Assembly: GCA_017311315.1 (NCBI GenBank)
Contig: CM029610.1
Coordinates: 10,988,728-11,052,727 of the forward strand
Source of the DNA: Dendrocalamus latiflorus
Taxonomy: Eukaryota > Streptophyta > Magnoliopsida > Poales > Poaceae
Reading direction: 5' to 3'
Length of the DNA stretch: 64,000 nt
Position 1 is the stretch's first letter; each line of letters opens with the position of its first letter. This document shows, one piece after another, positions 1-13,400 of this stretch. The notes below the pieces were generated by a model. It saw only the letters and a list, made by a program, of their open reading frames with translations. It was not told the DNA's origin and ran no database searches. A program made the translations under genes and the position numbers.

Positions 1-950
1 GTTTCAAATCATGCGGAACAATCGGCTTTCATGGCGGTTTGATCGGACCAAGTGGTATGACCACGAACTGTGAGGGCGGTACGACCGTAAGCACCTATAC
101 ATCTTGTTTTCTAGCCGTTACAAGGTCGCGGTAGTACTAGTTCTTGCATGGTGGTACTACCAGATTTTCCTAATTTCAGTCTAATGGCTAGTTTTTGAGG
201 TGTGGGTTATAAATACTCCTTGGTCGGTTGGGAGAAGGTTGTTGCTCATATTGGCTATGTTTCTACACTTATTTCCATTCTCTTGAGTAAGTGTGTGGCT
301 CTTCACTCAATTGTGCACGTGTTGCATCTTGCGAGTAAGGAGAGAGATATCTAGTTGCATGTGTTATATCTAGAGGTGGATTTTGTATCCACATTGAGCC
401 TGTGAATTCGTTGCATGTTGTGATTATCAAGCAAGAGGCTTAACTTATTATTCTTGGAGGTTGCCGACTCCTAGATGGGCGCAGAGGCATTGTGCTTGGT
501 GATCTTTTCAAAAAAGCTTGTAAAAAGGGCTAGAGTGTTGTGAAGGTTGAAGCTCATCTAATCGGAGGGGAAAGAGCTATCGCTAGTGGATTGAGGTGCT
601 TGGCTTAATTTGTGGAGCTGGTCCAATTTGTTTTGGCTTACTTCAACGTGGATTAGAGAAAATCAGTAAGTTTATGAACACCACGATAAAACATCACATG
701 TTACTTATGGTTTGCATGTTGAGCTTAATTTACTTGCAATTTATATTCATATAAATTGAATTGATCGATGTTACCCTAAGATTGCAAAACTTGACATAGA
801 ATTAGAGTGTTAGTACATTTAGGTGAACCTAATTGATTTAGGTCTTAATTGTGCAAAAATGATTAGATTTATGCTTCTGCATTATAAATTCAATTTTAGC
901 CAAAGAAAATTTAAAAATGCCTATTCACCCCTTCCTCTAATCGTACTCCT
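1..950 (+). repeat. Probable copia-type LTR remnant
   Basis: No gene is seen. A TATA-like TTATAAATAC lies near 208, and the segment ends near 920 with CCTATTCACCCC, a phrase common at the U5/leader end of grass copia elements of the SIRE type; a similar phrase occurs near 20690 ahead of a recognisable copia gag. The early part has short motifs resembling the GACCGG-rich stretch at 16560-16800. No LTR boundary or target duplication could be set, so this is a fragment call by resemblance. Confidence 0.35.
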
Positions 951-1293
951 TGTCCCTACACCGGCGTGGGTGGTGGCGGAGGAGGGCATGTCGAGGCGGT
1001 GATGCTCTGAATATTAGGTTGGGCGGGGTGGCCGTGGCGGCGGAGAGAGGCATGGTAGCACAGCGAGGCGGTGAGGCCACCGTGGGCAATAGTGGGGCAT
1101 GAGGGCATGGGGGGAGGTGGTGGAGGGGTGCGGAGTTGTAGCTGGCACCAGAGAAGAAGGTAGGGAGGGGAAACAACAGAAGAGGAGGGAGAGGAAAGGG
1201 GGGTGAAATTTGCTGGAACTTAGTGAAGCTCTATAACATTAGGAATATTTTCAACAGTATACCATCCTATAGCAACTCCCTTAGAAAAGGGCA
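951..1293. other. Unassigned GC-rich stretch
   Basis: The part from about 960 to 1180 is G-rich on the plus strand and gives a proline/alanine-rich minus-strand frame of 79 codons with no domain, no start context and no neighbour. I treat it as a chance frame. The last three bases (GCA) are the left target duplication of the CACTA element that follows. Confidence 0.4.
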
Positions 1294-2788
1294 CACTACT
1301 ACAAAACAAGCTATACTGGATGTCTCATCACAGACAATTCATGTGGAGCCGCCTGTGCTTTGATTATTACAGATGGTTCATGGCTAAAACTGTCTCTGAA
1401 ACTATCACAGACGGTTAAGATTAAAAGCCGTCTGTGATATACACATTATCACAGATGGTTTTTAATTAGAACCGTCTATGAAACTATCACAGACAGTTTG
1501 TATAACAAACCGTCTCTGATATGTGCATTATCACAGACGGTTCGTATAACAAACCGTCTTTGATAATGACACATCACCGATCCGTGGCATATCCCCCAGG
1601 TCTTTGATCTTACCCGTCCATTCTCTCCACATCGGATGGTAGGCACTGGTTTCTCCCACTGCTCGGCCCTTATTAATTACTCCCCATCTACCTTTGCACC
1701 GTTAGTCACGGGTGAGTTCATCCACTATGTAGCTTCTTGCATCCTCCCCTCGACGACGCTGACTACCACCGTGAGCTAACACTTCCGTTGTGATACCACA
1801 GTCGACTGCATAACATATTCTTGTCGTAAGTGTCATAAGAGTGTCTTATGCAGTCTCATCGTCGTGCCACAAAGGTGGTGCTATCGTCGCCTCTCCATTG
1901 CTGGTGATATCCGGCCGCTATCCAATGCATCTAGCTTGTTCCTCGACGACGCCAACTACCGTCATGAGCTAGCACCTCCGTTGTGACATCACGGTCGACT
2001 GCATAATACACTTTTGTCGTAAGTATCATAAGAGTGTCTTCTGTATTCTCACCGTCGTGCCACAAAGGTGGCGCTACCACCACCTCTCCATTGCCATTGA
2101 TATCTGGGCGCCATCCGATGCATCCAGCTTGTTTCTCGACGACGCCGGCTACCGCCGTGAGCTAGCACCTCCGTTATGACACCACGGTCGACTATACAAC
2201 ACACTCTTGTTATAAGTGTCATAAGAGTGTCATGCCACAAAGGTGGCGCTACCGTCGCCTCTCCATTGCCGGTGATATCCGACTGCCATCGATGCATTCA
2301 GCTTCTATTGTCTGTTAGGATCTCTACTTATATATTCTTGCCATGTTAAAGAGTTGAGTTTGTTATCTTGTTATGCTGTAATGGTGGATTCTAATCTTAA
2401 TAGAAGTGGATTATGTTGTTGTGTTTGCCATTGTATTTGCTTATTTTCAAAAGGTATAGGTACAAAATGAACTATCACAGATGATTTGTGCTATAAACCG
2501 TCTACGAAGGACTACCATAGACAGTTCTATATACCAACCGTTTGTGATACTCGCCAATCACAGACGGTTGGTAACTAGAACCGTCTGTGATGTGTGAGTA
2601 TCACAGACGGATTTTGGTTCGAGCCGTTTATAATAGTTTTCTTCACAGACGGTTCTAGTTACAAATCGTTTGTGTTGTCTTTATTACAGATGGCTCATAA
2701 ACCGTCTGTGATAACCTTTGATTATCACTGATACATAAATACAAACGGTTTAGAAAATCGTCTGTAATGACTCTTTTTTATAGTAGTG
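1294..2788. mobile_element. Non-autonomous CACTA element 1 (1,495 bp)
   Basis: The element starts CACTACTACAAAAC and ends TTTTTTATAGTAGTG, an inverted CACTA terminus, and is flanked by the 3-bp duplication GCA (1291-1293 and 2789-2791), the normal length for En/Spm-CACTA elements. Both subterminal regions (about 1330-1570 and 2470-2760) are packed with direct and inverted copies of an ATCACAGACGGTT-like motif, the expected type of transposase-binding repeat. The centre carries a threefold tandem repeat and no transposase. Part of the centre (1561-1745) is the reverse complement of about 58990-59170, so this belongs to the same family as the element at 57996-60283 in the opposite orientation. 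It would need a transposase supplied in trans. Confidence 0.93.
1748..2300. repeat. 193-bp tandem repeat inside CACTA 1
   Basis: Units begin at TCGACGACGC-type phrases at 1748, 1941 and 2134, giving a period of 193 bp; the third unit is shorter. Each contains the phrases GTCGACTGCATAA, CATAAGAGTGTC and GCCACAAAGGTGG. Chance minus-strand frames run through the array. The array at 58447-58985 in CACTA 2 shares these phrases in reverse complement. Confidence 0.85.
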
Positions 2789-2791
2789 GCA

Positions 2792-5115
2792 TTCGAAATG
2801 TTCCCTTTAAATTTAACAATGGGGGTAATGAATCAAGACGCACGGGTTCGCACGCTTATGTAACAGGAAGTGCACGGGGTGGTGACCGGTGAGAGGATTG
2901 GATCTACTAGCTACCTAAATTCATGCTCATCTTTATCTCCACATAGATGCATGTAAAATTGTCGACCATCAATTTATTTCTAAGCAAGTCTCTTCAGAGA
3001 CTTCCGATAAAATTGGAACAACCTATTTCAAAACGAAGAATAGTGCACGGTATAGAAATGCCTCGAGCATTTCCAGTATTTGGTAGTATCACGTGACCGG
3101 TTAGTGACCGCTGATTTTTCAATCACTAGTCAAAACCCCATGTTATCGGATGCGCAACTATATATCCTCAAGTGCATCTTGTTATAAATAATGCTATGCT
3201 CAATGTGGCTTGTAAGCTATGACTTTTGTTTTTTTATATTATAGCGGCTGTTAGTTTTTTTATAATTAAATTTAAAAAATAAAAAAAATAAAAAGTTATA
3301 TCATCAAGAACAATACAAAGGATTAAGAGGACAACAAAAAAAAAAGCTCAAAAAACAAAAATATACGAAATTAGGAAGTTAGAAGTTAAAATTGTTTGGA
3401 GCTGAGCTTAAGACTATATAGCATTCCAATAGACACATGCCAAATTGCTCAGTGAAATGAAGACACTAGCTCCCTATATACCCCATAATCTCGTGCCAAG
3501 AAAAAAAAGAGAAAGAATAGAAAAGTGAAATCACATAGCCGTTTATTGCCCACATTGGAAGAACCAAGCTTGGGGCACAGCACTTATGACTTAACCCCTC
3601 TCCACTGGCTCCACTGCCACTAAGACCTTCTGACCTGACCTTGTTATCTCTTTAATAATAGCCACCATTAACCCCCAATCAGGTCAAAGCCTTTTCCCTT
3701 GGCATCATGATGGTGAGTCACCCCAACCAAAACAAACCACCCACACTGAGTGCTTCGTAGTAAAACAAATCCAATTATGATCATCTTTTCATTATTTATC
3801 AAGCACATAGTAATATTTGACCAAAACAAAAATGCATGAGTTAGAGACAGGCAAGATTTCGATCCGCTAAAACCCTATTATGGCTTTACACATGTACAAT
3901 CCATCGGAGGAGTAAGTGTCGACCCTGGATAGACCGCCATGAAAGCTGAAGAAGGCGACAATCCGATTTATTTTGGTATTCGATCGTAAAACCATCGAAC
4001 CTTAATTTGTAACGTCTGTGCTTGTTTTCACCTAGGGTTGGGTTCGATTGGGCTTAGATTTTTTTTGGCTTTTATCCTTTGCTACAGCAACTCGCTTTCA
4101 AATGGTACTTCTTTTTAAAGTATATTAAGATATATTAATAAAATTATAATATTATGAAAGTATTTTTAACGATAAATCTAATGATATAATTTTCGAATAA
4201 CTAATTTAGATAATTTTAAATCTGTTGGTAATGAAATTTTAGAAAGATTAACGATACGAATTGTAGAAAATACTAATTATTACTACCAGTGCCTAGATGC
4301 AAGATCCAAAATCTAGCAGCTAGTGACAAGAGATTAGTTATGTGTGGGCTGCCCCTCGAGGGAACGCCAGAATGATCACGCCCTCACCTCGTGTCGACGG
4401 CGTGTCGCCTTGCTGTGCCAGATGGCATCAATGGCCGTGCCACTCGGCGCATTATGGGTCGCCTTTTCGACCGTGCATAATTGTGGGGGGACTGGACGAA
4501 GAAAATCTAGCGTGGTGCGGTGCTCTTCATTCGCCTCTGGGTCAAAGTACCGAAACCAACAGCCTATCCTTTCGATTGCTTGTCTCGTAGCATAATGGCA
4601 GGTGAGCACGTCCGTGCTTTTGGAATGGTGATTACCTGCAGAAGCTACTCGCCTTTTCTTCCAATTTTTATTGCATTTTTCTATGAAGATTTGCAGGCAC
4701 TGGCCAATCCAGGTCCTGCATCATGGGCTCACTCGTTGTGCCTTGCCTGTCAGGTTCTTTTCTTTTTGTTCTGATGATGGGCACTAGCTCGCACTGGGCT
4801 ATGATGCGAAGCTACCACGAGCCCAATTGCCGAAGCAATGGTCAAATTGCAATTGGAAAGGGGAACTAATTATGAGAGCGTTCCTGGAAAAAAAAATCTA
4901 GCTAGTCCCTCCTTTTTATAAAATAAATTGTATTGCTCGCAAAATGGGGAAAGGACAAAGAAGTTAAGTTATACCATGTAAAAACTTGCACAGGAATGTG
5001 CCTGCCGAAAACATCACAAAAAAACACTTGCTTTACCTGGCTCTTGTACTGTTTGGCCAAGTTTCAACTTACAGGCATACGGGGTCGAAGACCAGACCAG
5101 CTACAATTGCTATTA
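2792..5115. other. Intergenic sequence, no gene seen
   Basis: AT-rich, with poly-A runs near 3270-3360. I see no splice-site-bounded exon, RNA gene or TE terminus. Overlapping frames of 77-84 codons in 4342-4774 cover both strands of a moderately GC-rich patch and show no domain, so they are not called. Confidence 0.5.
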
Positions 5116-5387
5116 GAGCAAGTACAATAGTATAGCCAACTAGTGGCTATAACACTTGTCCATTTCATCTATAGCCTTCAAAAAAATAGTTCATACAATA
5201 AGGTAGCTATTACAATAACTATTTGGCCCCACGTGTAAGAGAGTGAAATGCATATTTTTACGTGCTATAGCTAGCTGTAATTTAGTAGCCAGCTTCCTTC
5301 TCTCTCTTCCTTTCTCTCTCTGCCACATAAGATTTGATTGATATTATATTTGCTATAGCCTGCTGCTAAGCCTTATTGTACCTGCTC
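5116..5387. mobile_element. MITE with GAGCAAGTACAATA termini (272 bp)
   Basis: The left end GAGCAAGTACAATAG and the right end TTATTGTACCTGCTC are near-perfect inverted repeats. The flanks read TTA on the left and TAA on the right; they extend the palindrome, so the duplication is either TA or an imperfect TWA. No coding content. The size and AT-rich interior fit a MITE; a Tc1/mariner-like or PIF/Harbinger-like origin cannot be separated here. Confidence 0.75.
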
Positions 5388-5390
5388 TAA

Positions 5391-7042
5391 CGGCACAATA
5401 GCGATCTCTGGCGCAATCTATTTCGATGGCTTGGACTGTCTGCTACAGTGCTCGCCGAACATTACCTTCTGCAATTTTGCTACAGTTTTCCAGCTGTGGT
5501 GCTGGGGAATCTAAGCCTTACATATTTGGACCCTGCAACTGCTTTTAGAGTAGCAACTGCACCGAATCCATGTGTGCACCTCAAAGCTAAAGCTAGAACA
5601 AACATGTCGAACTGCTTATTAGGTTTATTATGCATAGTTCTGTACGTTTGGAGCTCCAGATAAACTTAAGCTAGCGAAAAGCAGCTTATAATGATGCGGA
5701 TCGATACCTCAAATAAATCCAGCTAAAACATAAGATTTACAACACGAGCAATACATACAGGTCATTCGATCAAAGAACGAAAATTAACTTGGGTGGAAGG
5801 AATTCATCTCATCATCTCCTCCTCCTCCTGCGAGGAATTCACCGTGTCGATATTCGACGGTAGCCAAACGGTTCACAAGCTTGAATACCCACGAACGACG
5901 TAAGAAAAGGCTCCAATTCGTGCCACTATACTACGTAGGACAGTGACTTCCATACGCGCACGGCGCACCACGGGCACGCCCAGAAAGCCACATCGCCGCT
6001 CCGCAGAGAGGGAGGGAAACAATGGTCCAAATTGCTCGATGTCGGCATGCGCCGCGCGCGCGCGAGGATTGGTCGAGGCGCATCACCAACTTGGGGGGAC
6101 GCAGCACGTTGCGAGCTTCCCGCCCCATGCGCATGCACGCACCAGACGCTTTAATCGGCACCGCCGCCGCATACCTACCTGCGTGGTATGTATCTGGTGG
6201 CAATCCTGCATACTTACGGCACTAGCACGCGAACTTCCGGCGTGAGTCATCCCATTAGGCCCCGCTTGGAGCGAAGGAGTTTGCAGTGGAATTCGCATCC
6301 TCGCACGACAGTGGAGCACCGAGCAAAGGGATCATTAGCAGCGAATGCTCTCCCTGCCTGTATGCCGATGATCTCTTTGGACATGTAGCGCTGGCGAATC
6401 TAGAGTTCTAGCCATGTAGATTTTGTGCCGCAGCTAAGAGATACCACGGATCAACGAAAAGCTACGGAGAAGAAAGGAATTATTTGCCATCTAGCTCGCT
6501 AGAGTTCGGCGCTGAAATGCTACTTGTAGGACTGCTAACAGTCCGACAAAATCAACTGCAGAGTACAAAAGCAAACTGCAAAAGAAGCGAAGGCTCTACA
6601 TTTTTCTTTCCGCATGCAAGAACTATCCGCAATCTTACATCGACCTCGATTCGATGTAATATAAATTGTGAAACAATGCTACCGTATTTCCGGTGCTTCT
6701 TTTCTCACCCTGGTGTTACATCAAGAACAAATGGTCACGATACGCGCGAAATACCGTAAATTCGGGTAGGACTGGGAGTATTTTTAGCCAGCAGGGAACC
6801 AGGAACGCTGAAGTAGAAAGCTGGTAGTGTCAAATGCTTACGTGTACAGCATAACGTGCATCACCACTAATGGACTTTTATAAGCAATTCAGTACGAGTT
6901 TGCGTTAAGATGAGTACGAATAAATTATGGCGTCGTGAAGTATTATTTGACTTAGAACTGAAAGGTTGATCAAGACGTAGGTGGCATTTTCCTTCCATTG
7001 GACATCATACAGTGGCGACTTTGCTTATTGAGTTTCTATGTA
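5391..7042. other. Intergenic sequence, no gene seen
   Basis: A GC-rich patch at 5930-6330 (CGCGCGCG near 6055) gives overlapping frames of up to 100 codons on both strands, none with a domain or gene structure. The region ends in the target site of the copia element (CTAGG, 7043-7047). Confidence 0.45.
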
Positions 7043-7047
7043 CTAGG

Positions 7048-7275
7048 TAAAGAAATATGGACTCAGGAAGAAACAGTATTTTGGAGGCGGAAAAACTCAA
7101 TCGCTAGTTCCTTCTGTTTGCATACTTATACACAGTATTGCCAGTTCGGCTACAGTCCAGGCGCAAGCCTTATAACAGAAATAGCAAACTTGTCTCTAAA
7201 ACAAACATCATCTGAATCTAAACAAATCTAATATATCTTCAGAATACATGATGTATCTTATCTGCTATTTCAACA
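7048..7275 (-). repeat. 3' LTR of copia A
   Basis: 228 bp, equal in length to the partner at 15643-15870, with six substitutions seen by eye. Begins at the element boundary after CTAGG and ends TTTCAACA next to the purine tract. Confidence 0.95.
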
Positions 7276-7286
7276 GCCCCCCTCAG
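7276..7286 (-). promoter_or_regulatory. Polypurine tract of copia A
   Basis: The minus strand reads CTGAGGGGGGC directly before the 3' LTR start TGTTG. This is the expected place and composition for the plus-strand cDNA primer. Confidence 0.8.
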
Positions 7287-7412
7287 TCACAACCGAGTTA
7301 AAAAATCAAGGTTGGGAATGTGCAGCAATAACCTGCACTATCAGACTGCTGCCCAGCATTTTCAGACTGCTGTCAAACTGTTGACAATTCAGTTGAAATC
7401 TCAGCAATCAGT

Positions 7413-10400
7413 TCAGTCAGAATCTCTGTAACCTGAACTTGATAACATCTGACCAAGATTAAGATTGTGTTTAAGAGCTGTAAATGATTGAACAGCTAAG
7501 GGCTTTGTAAAAATATCTGCTAGCTGATCTTTAGAGGAGATGAACCGAATATCTAGCAACTTCTGCGCCACTCTTTCCCTGACAAAATGAAAATCCACCT
7601 CAATGTGTTTTGTGCGCGCATGAAACATTGGATTAGTTGAAAGATAAGTAGCTCCCAAGTTGTCACACCAAAGGCACGGTGGTCTAGACTGAAAAATACC
7701 CAGTTCACGAAGGAGCGATTGTATCCAAATCACCTCAGCTGTAGCATTTGCCAAAGCTTTATATTCAGCCTCTGTACTGGACCGTGACACGGTGTTCTGC
7801 TTCCGTGAACTCCATGCGATCAGATTGGGACCAAAAAACACATCATATCCCCCAGTTGATTGCCTATCATTGGGACAGCCTGCCCAGTCAGCGTCAGAGA
7901 AAGCACTGACCAGATTGGAGGAAGACTTTTGAATTATCAGCCTGGTGACTGAAGTGAGTTTAAGATACCGAAGAATTCGTTTGACTGCCATCCAATGGGA
8001 ACTCGTCGGAGTAGCAAGAAACTGACATGCCTTATTGACTGAAAAAGAAATATCAGGTCGTGTGAGAGTAAGATACTTCAAGGCTCCAACAATACTATGA
8101 TACTTTGTGCTATCATCATCTGATAATGGTTCACCATCTGTTTTGGTGAGTTGCGTTGAGGAAGACATCGGAGTGGAAGCTCCCTTGCAATCCCGCATTC
8201 TAGCTCGGGCTAGCAACTCCCCAATATACTTTCGCTATGACAGAACAAGACCTTTAGCGCCACGCTGCACTTCAATACCGAGAAAGAAACTCAGGTCACC
8301 AAGATCTTTAACAACAAAATCATCGCGGAGTTATTTCAAAAGATTCTCAACTGTAGAGTTCGAAGAACTTGCTACTATAATGTCGTCAACATAAATGAGC
8401 ATGTATATGGTGACTTCCTTGCTGCTATATATGAATAGAGACACATCAGTTTTGTAGGGTACAAAGCCAAGTGTTTGAAGCTTGGAACTTAACCTTGAAA
8501 ACCAGGCACGTGGTGCATGTTTTAAGCCGACAAACATGATTGGGATAATGTTTATCTTCATAGCCAGGCACTTGCTTCATGTATACCTCTTCTTCAAGAT
8601 ATCCATGCAAGAAAGCATTTTGAATATCTAATTGCCGAAGGCTCCAATTCTTTGAGATAGCAATAGACAAAACTAACCGAATAGTGGCAGGCTTAACGAC
8701 GGGACTAAATGTATCATCATAATCAAGACTATACCTTTGCTTATAGCCTTTGGCTACCAACCGTGCCTTGAACCTTTCAACTGTCCCATCAGCCTTCTTC
8801 TTCACCTTAAACACCCAACGACAATCAATGATGTTTGCACCACTTTTCGGCAGTACAAGTCGCCATGTTTTGTTTTTAAGAAGTGCACTAAACTCATCAT
8901 CCATGGCTTTTCTCCATTGTGGATGAGCTTGAGCCTCCACATGATCAGCAGGCTCCTCAGGAGTATCAAGAGTATCTACAGACCTGCTACTACTGAGCAA
9001 AGCATGACGCTTCATGGGATAGCACACTGTGCCATCAGAGTACTTCTTGGGCTGTCTGATATTGTCTCTCAGCCGTGTCATCATGGGATGGATGTTGTGT
9101 GACACCGCAACAGGAGCAGCAGTCAGCAGCATATTATCTTCAGAATCCAAATCATTAGCAGACTGCTCGGTAACAACAGCAGAGTGATCATTAGCTTCAA
9201 TACTCGGTACTGCAGGGCTTGCTGAAACTGTAGCACATTTTGTCGGATTTCCTGCATGCTCTAAAGTTCCTGCAGTAGTTGGATTACCTGCATATTCTGA
9301 AGCTCCTGCAGTATGAACGTCAGCACACATAGAAGGAGTATGTATATGCTCATTTGAATCATTCACAGAATTGGATTGAAAAGAAGTTGCAGGTGCTGAT
9401 GAAGAAAATGAGGGTAACAACAGTGCTAAAGATGAAACAGAAGTATGACCGGCTGGATTGTGTAGTGCAAAAGGGAAGATTTTCTCATCAAAAATCACAT
9501 CCCTGGAAATATGGATTTAGGCATTTGTATCCTTTGTGCATACTGCTATAGCCAATGAATACACACCGTTGTGATCTAAAATCAAGTTTGTGAGCATTGT
9601 ATGCCCGAAGATGCGGCTAGCAAGTGCAACCAAAGGTCTGAAGAAAAGTATAATCTGGTTTTGATCCAAAAAGATGCTCCAGGGGAGTTTCAAAATCGAT
9701 GACTCGACTGGGAAGATGATTTATTATAAAACAAGCGGAAACGAAGACATCGTCCCAAAAACGAAGAGGAACACAAGAGTGTGCTAAAAGCGCAAGACCA
9801 GTCTCCACAATATGTCGATGCTTGCGTTCAGCTGTCCCGTTTTGTTGATGTGTATGTGGGCAAGAGACTCTATGCGAGATACCAAGTTGTGTGAAGAATG
9901 AGTGGAGTTTTTGATATTCTCCCCCCAGTCGGTCTGAACACATAGAATTTTCTTATCAAGTATGCGTTCAACATGAGATTGAAATTGTAAGAAGGCTTTA
10001 AATGCATTAGCTTTACTTTTCAGCAAATAAATCCAAGTAAATTTACTGAACTTTTCAATGAAGCTAATGTAATATTTGAAGCCTCTTACAGAGGTTCGAG
10101 CAAGCCCCCAAACATCTGAACAAATGAGCTCAAGAGGAGCACTAGACACATTACTAGACAAGGAGAAAGGTAATTGATGACTTTTTGCTTGCATACAAGC
10201 ATCACACACTCTATTGTCATGTTTAGAAGAACACAACAATTTATTAGACTCAATAACTCGCTGGACTGTAGCAAAAGACGGATGACCAAGTCTGGAGTGC
10301 CAATCTGTAGACGAAAGGGTGGCTAAGTTGCTGACATGCTTGACAATGGAATGGACACCGGACCTGGACGGAATCTGATACATACCTCCCTTGTTTGTAC

Positions 10401-13400
10401 CCTTAAGAAGAATGTCGTTCGTGACTTGATCCTTGATGAGGAAGAAGTCAGGGTGAAATTCAAAAAACACACGATTATCAGAGGCTACTTTTTGGACTGA
10501 AAGAAGGTTTCGGCTAGAGTGAGGTACATGCAGAATGTTCTTAAGACTCAAAGGTTTAGATAGGGTTGAAATTTGTGAATGACCAATATGAGCTATATCC
10601 ATACCTAATCCATTCGCAGTGTGAACCTGATCATTCCCATGATAGCGCTCCTTGGTGCTTAATTTGTCCAATTCTGATGTATTATGATCGGTAGCACCGG
10701 TATCCGCATACCAATTTGTATCAACAGTGTATGCTGCAATGGTGCGCTCCTCTTGATAGCCATGATTGAAGCAATTGTAGCAGCGTAGTGCAGTATGGCC
10801 GATCTTCCCACAGATTTGGCAGATTGGTCGCTCTTTGTTGCCATTGTTGTGATGCGAAGAAGAACGACCATTAGGACGACCACCATCATAGTTCCTTGAT
10901 TTGCCACCACGGTTGTTGTTGTTGTTCTTCCAGTGCCTTTTGCCTACTTGTGAATTACCCCGAGAGGCAATATTGATAAACAATTCTCCCCCAACAGCCG
11001 AGCTAATCATGGCTGAGCCATCTTGTGTCGCTAAACGCATCTCATAACTCAGAAGATGAGAATACTGATCGTTTAGAGACATTGCATCAGTTTTGATTGT
11101 AACCGATGTAACAAGTTGATTATATTCTGAAGGAAGCCCCGCTAGAATATAGATGATGACCTCGTCATCTCGGAGGGGTTGGCCGACTGTAGCCAAAGTG
11201 TCAGCAAGCTGCTTCATCTTGTTGAAGTAGGCGGCCGCAGAATCTCCTTTCTTGGTATTGGCCAATTGAAAATGGATCTGCATGGCCTTCACATGCGACT
11301 GTGACGAGAACATACTCGCTAAAGCATTCCATACTGCCTGCGCGGTGGTGAGAAGATGTACTTGTGAAAGCACTTCTTCAGTTAGAGATGCCAGAAGGGC
11401 ACTAAGGATAAGCTGATCCTGCTGTACCCAGGCTCAATGTGCAGGATTGACAACCTGCGACGTCTCGGCGCCAATCGTCGCACTGGGACACGCCGTCGTG
11501 TCGTCGACATATCCTAGCAAGTCCTGGCCCCTGAGATAAGCTGTGACTTGCGCCTTCCATAAGAGATAGTTGCCATCTGATAGCCGCACAGTCACCATAT
11601 TGCCAAAGGATGGCGTGTCAGACCCGGATTTTTCAATCCAGAGTCTCCTGTGAAACCACTGCACTATTCTCTGGATCAGTAGATAGTGCTCACATGTACA
11701 TTGCTGCATCATTTCATACATCGCATGATTCACATCAACACATAATAATATTACATGGCTGAGTTTGAATTATACCACGTCGGGCAATAGTTTTACATAA
11801 GGGCCGATCAGGCCAAATGTTCTCAGTACAAAAGTATAACAGCGGAAGCAAAAGCAAGGTAGACCTTTAATCCACAGGCAGCGACTGGGGGTAAATAGGT
11901 GCCATATGATTATTACCTAAGCTAAGGCAATAATTATAGGCACACTACACCATAGTCTATCTACCTAGGACTTAAAATGTGCAAAAGACGCCCTAGTTCT
12001 TGGCGTTGTTCCCTCCTTCTGCAGCGGGGGCATCTTCATATGCATAATGATCTTGGACTCCTGAATCTGATTTTGGTAATGCGAGTGTGAGCACAAACCA
12101 CCGTGCTCAGCGAGCCAACACACAGAATGCAGTAGATAATATGCATGGCTTATCAAAGTGAGGCTCAGGTTATTTTGTTTGCCAGAAATTGCTTTTGAAG
12201 TATGATACATAAAAATTTCCTAAGACCTAGCAATTTGGACTAAAACATAATGTGTGAAAGTCTGCAATAATAATAATGATCCAGATTCCATCCACCGTTA
12301 CATGGCCTCTGCACCCTATCCAACATTTCAGCGTTATAGCTGCTTACATTACCGCTGGGACGACACCCAGGACAACTCAAATCAGGGCTTTCCACTGCCC
12401 ACACTTTTCCAATTCCACCCACAAAGTTGTTTTTGAAATAGAACTATATCTGGTTAAGTTCCCATGTCTGCCCTTGACCGTGGGCGCGGCTATTCGATTA
12501 GTTTTGACTCTGTAGAGTTTGTACACTTTCACCACAAGAGACAATCAACTCGTTGCCCTACACGATTCCTTAGTCATGTGGTTGAGCAGATCATCACAGT
12601 GACTGTTCAAAATATCTAGTCCCTTTTGTCATCTCACCTTATGGGCTGCTCCCACTTGCGGTGGGTCCCATACTATGCACGGGATGTAACCACGTCTACT
12701 AGCGCAGCTGGGCTCCACTCCCCGCAACGCTAGTACGGCTAGTTACTTCACCCTCCACTCGGTGTCCCTTTAGGCCTCCCCTTGCCCTCGCGTATCCACT
12801 TCTTTCCACAACCAGTGAGATGAGTCCGGGGGTTTCGATAAATTTACTTAGCCAAGTTGTACTTTACAGACTTGTGGTTGCACTGTTTTACATAGGAGGT
12901 CACAAGATTCGGTCCTTAGGGGTATCTGGGCGGTTCAACCACTACACACTTTGTGCTTCCACTGCACCCCACACACACCCTCGAACCATCCGCCTAGATA
13001 TTTAAGCAGGTTGGGGTTTTTGGGAACATAAAATAATCATACCAACATATACCAGTCATTACCACCATGACTCCCCAAACCAGTTTCTCATGATTAAAAA
13101 TGATAATGATGCTTGGGGCATTTCAACGCCCCCGAGTATCTATGAAGTACTAAGCATGGCGTATAATTAGGGACTTATTTTTTGAAAGGTTACTATTGTA
13201 ATTTTGCTAGGGCGACAAGGTTCACACATTCAAATATTCCAAAGGAGATGTAATATTAATCAAGTTAATAATGGGCATATAATTAGAATCTTGAATTAAT
13301 CATGTATTTGCATATAAAATAACAGCATGCAATTTTGATAATTTAAACAAAAGTAATTTGTAGAAAATGTAGGTTCAACATGATCACAGTATTGACTCGC

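Noticed and set aside
1380..2760. CRISPR-like array of a short repeated motif (ATCACAGACGGTT)
   Set aside because: The motif occurs in both orientations with irregular spacing inside a CACTA element with proper termini and target duplication; these are subterminal transposase-binding repeats.
5926..6388. Cluster of frames of 66-100 codons on both strands near a CG-rich patch
   Set aside because: Mutually overlapping in all frames, no splice sites, domain or promoter that favours one.
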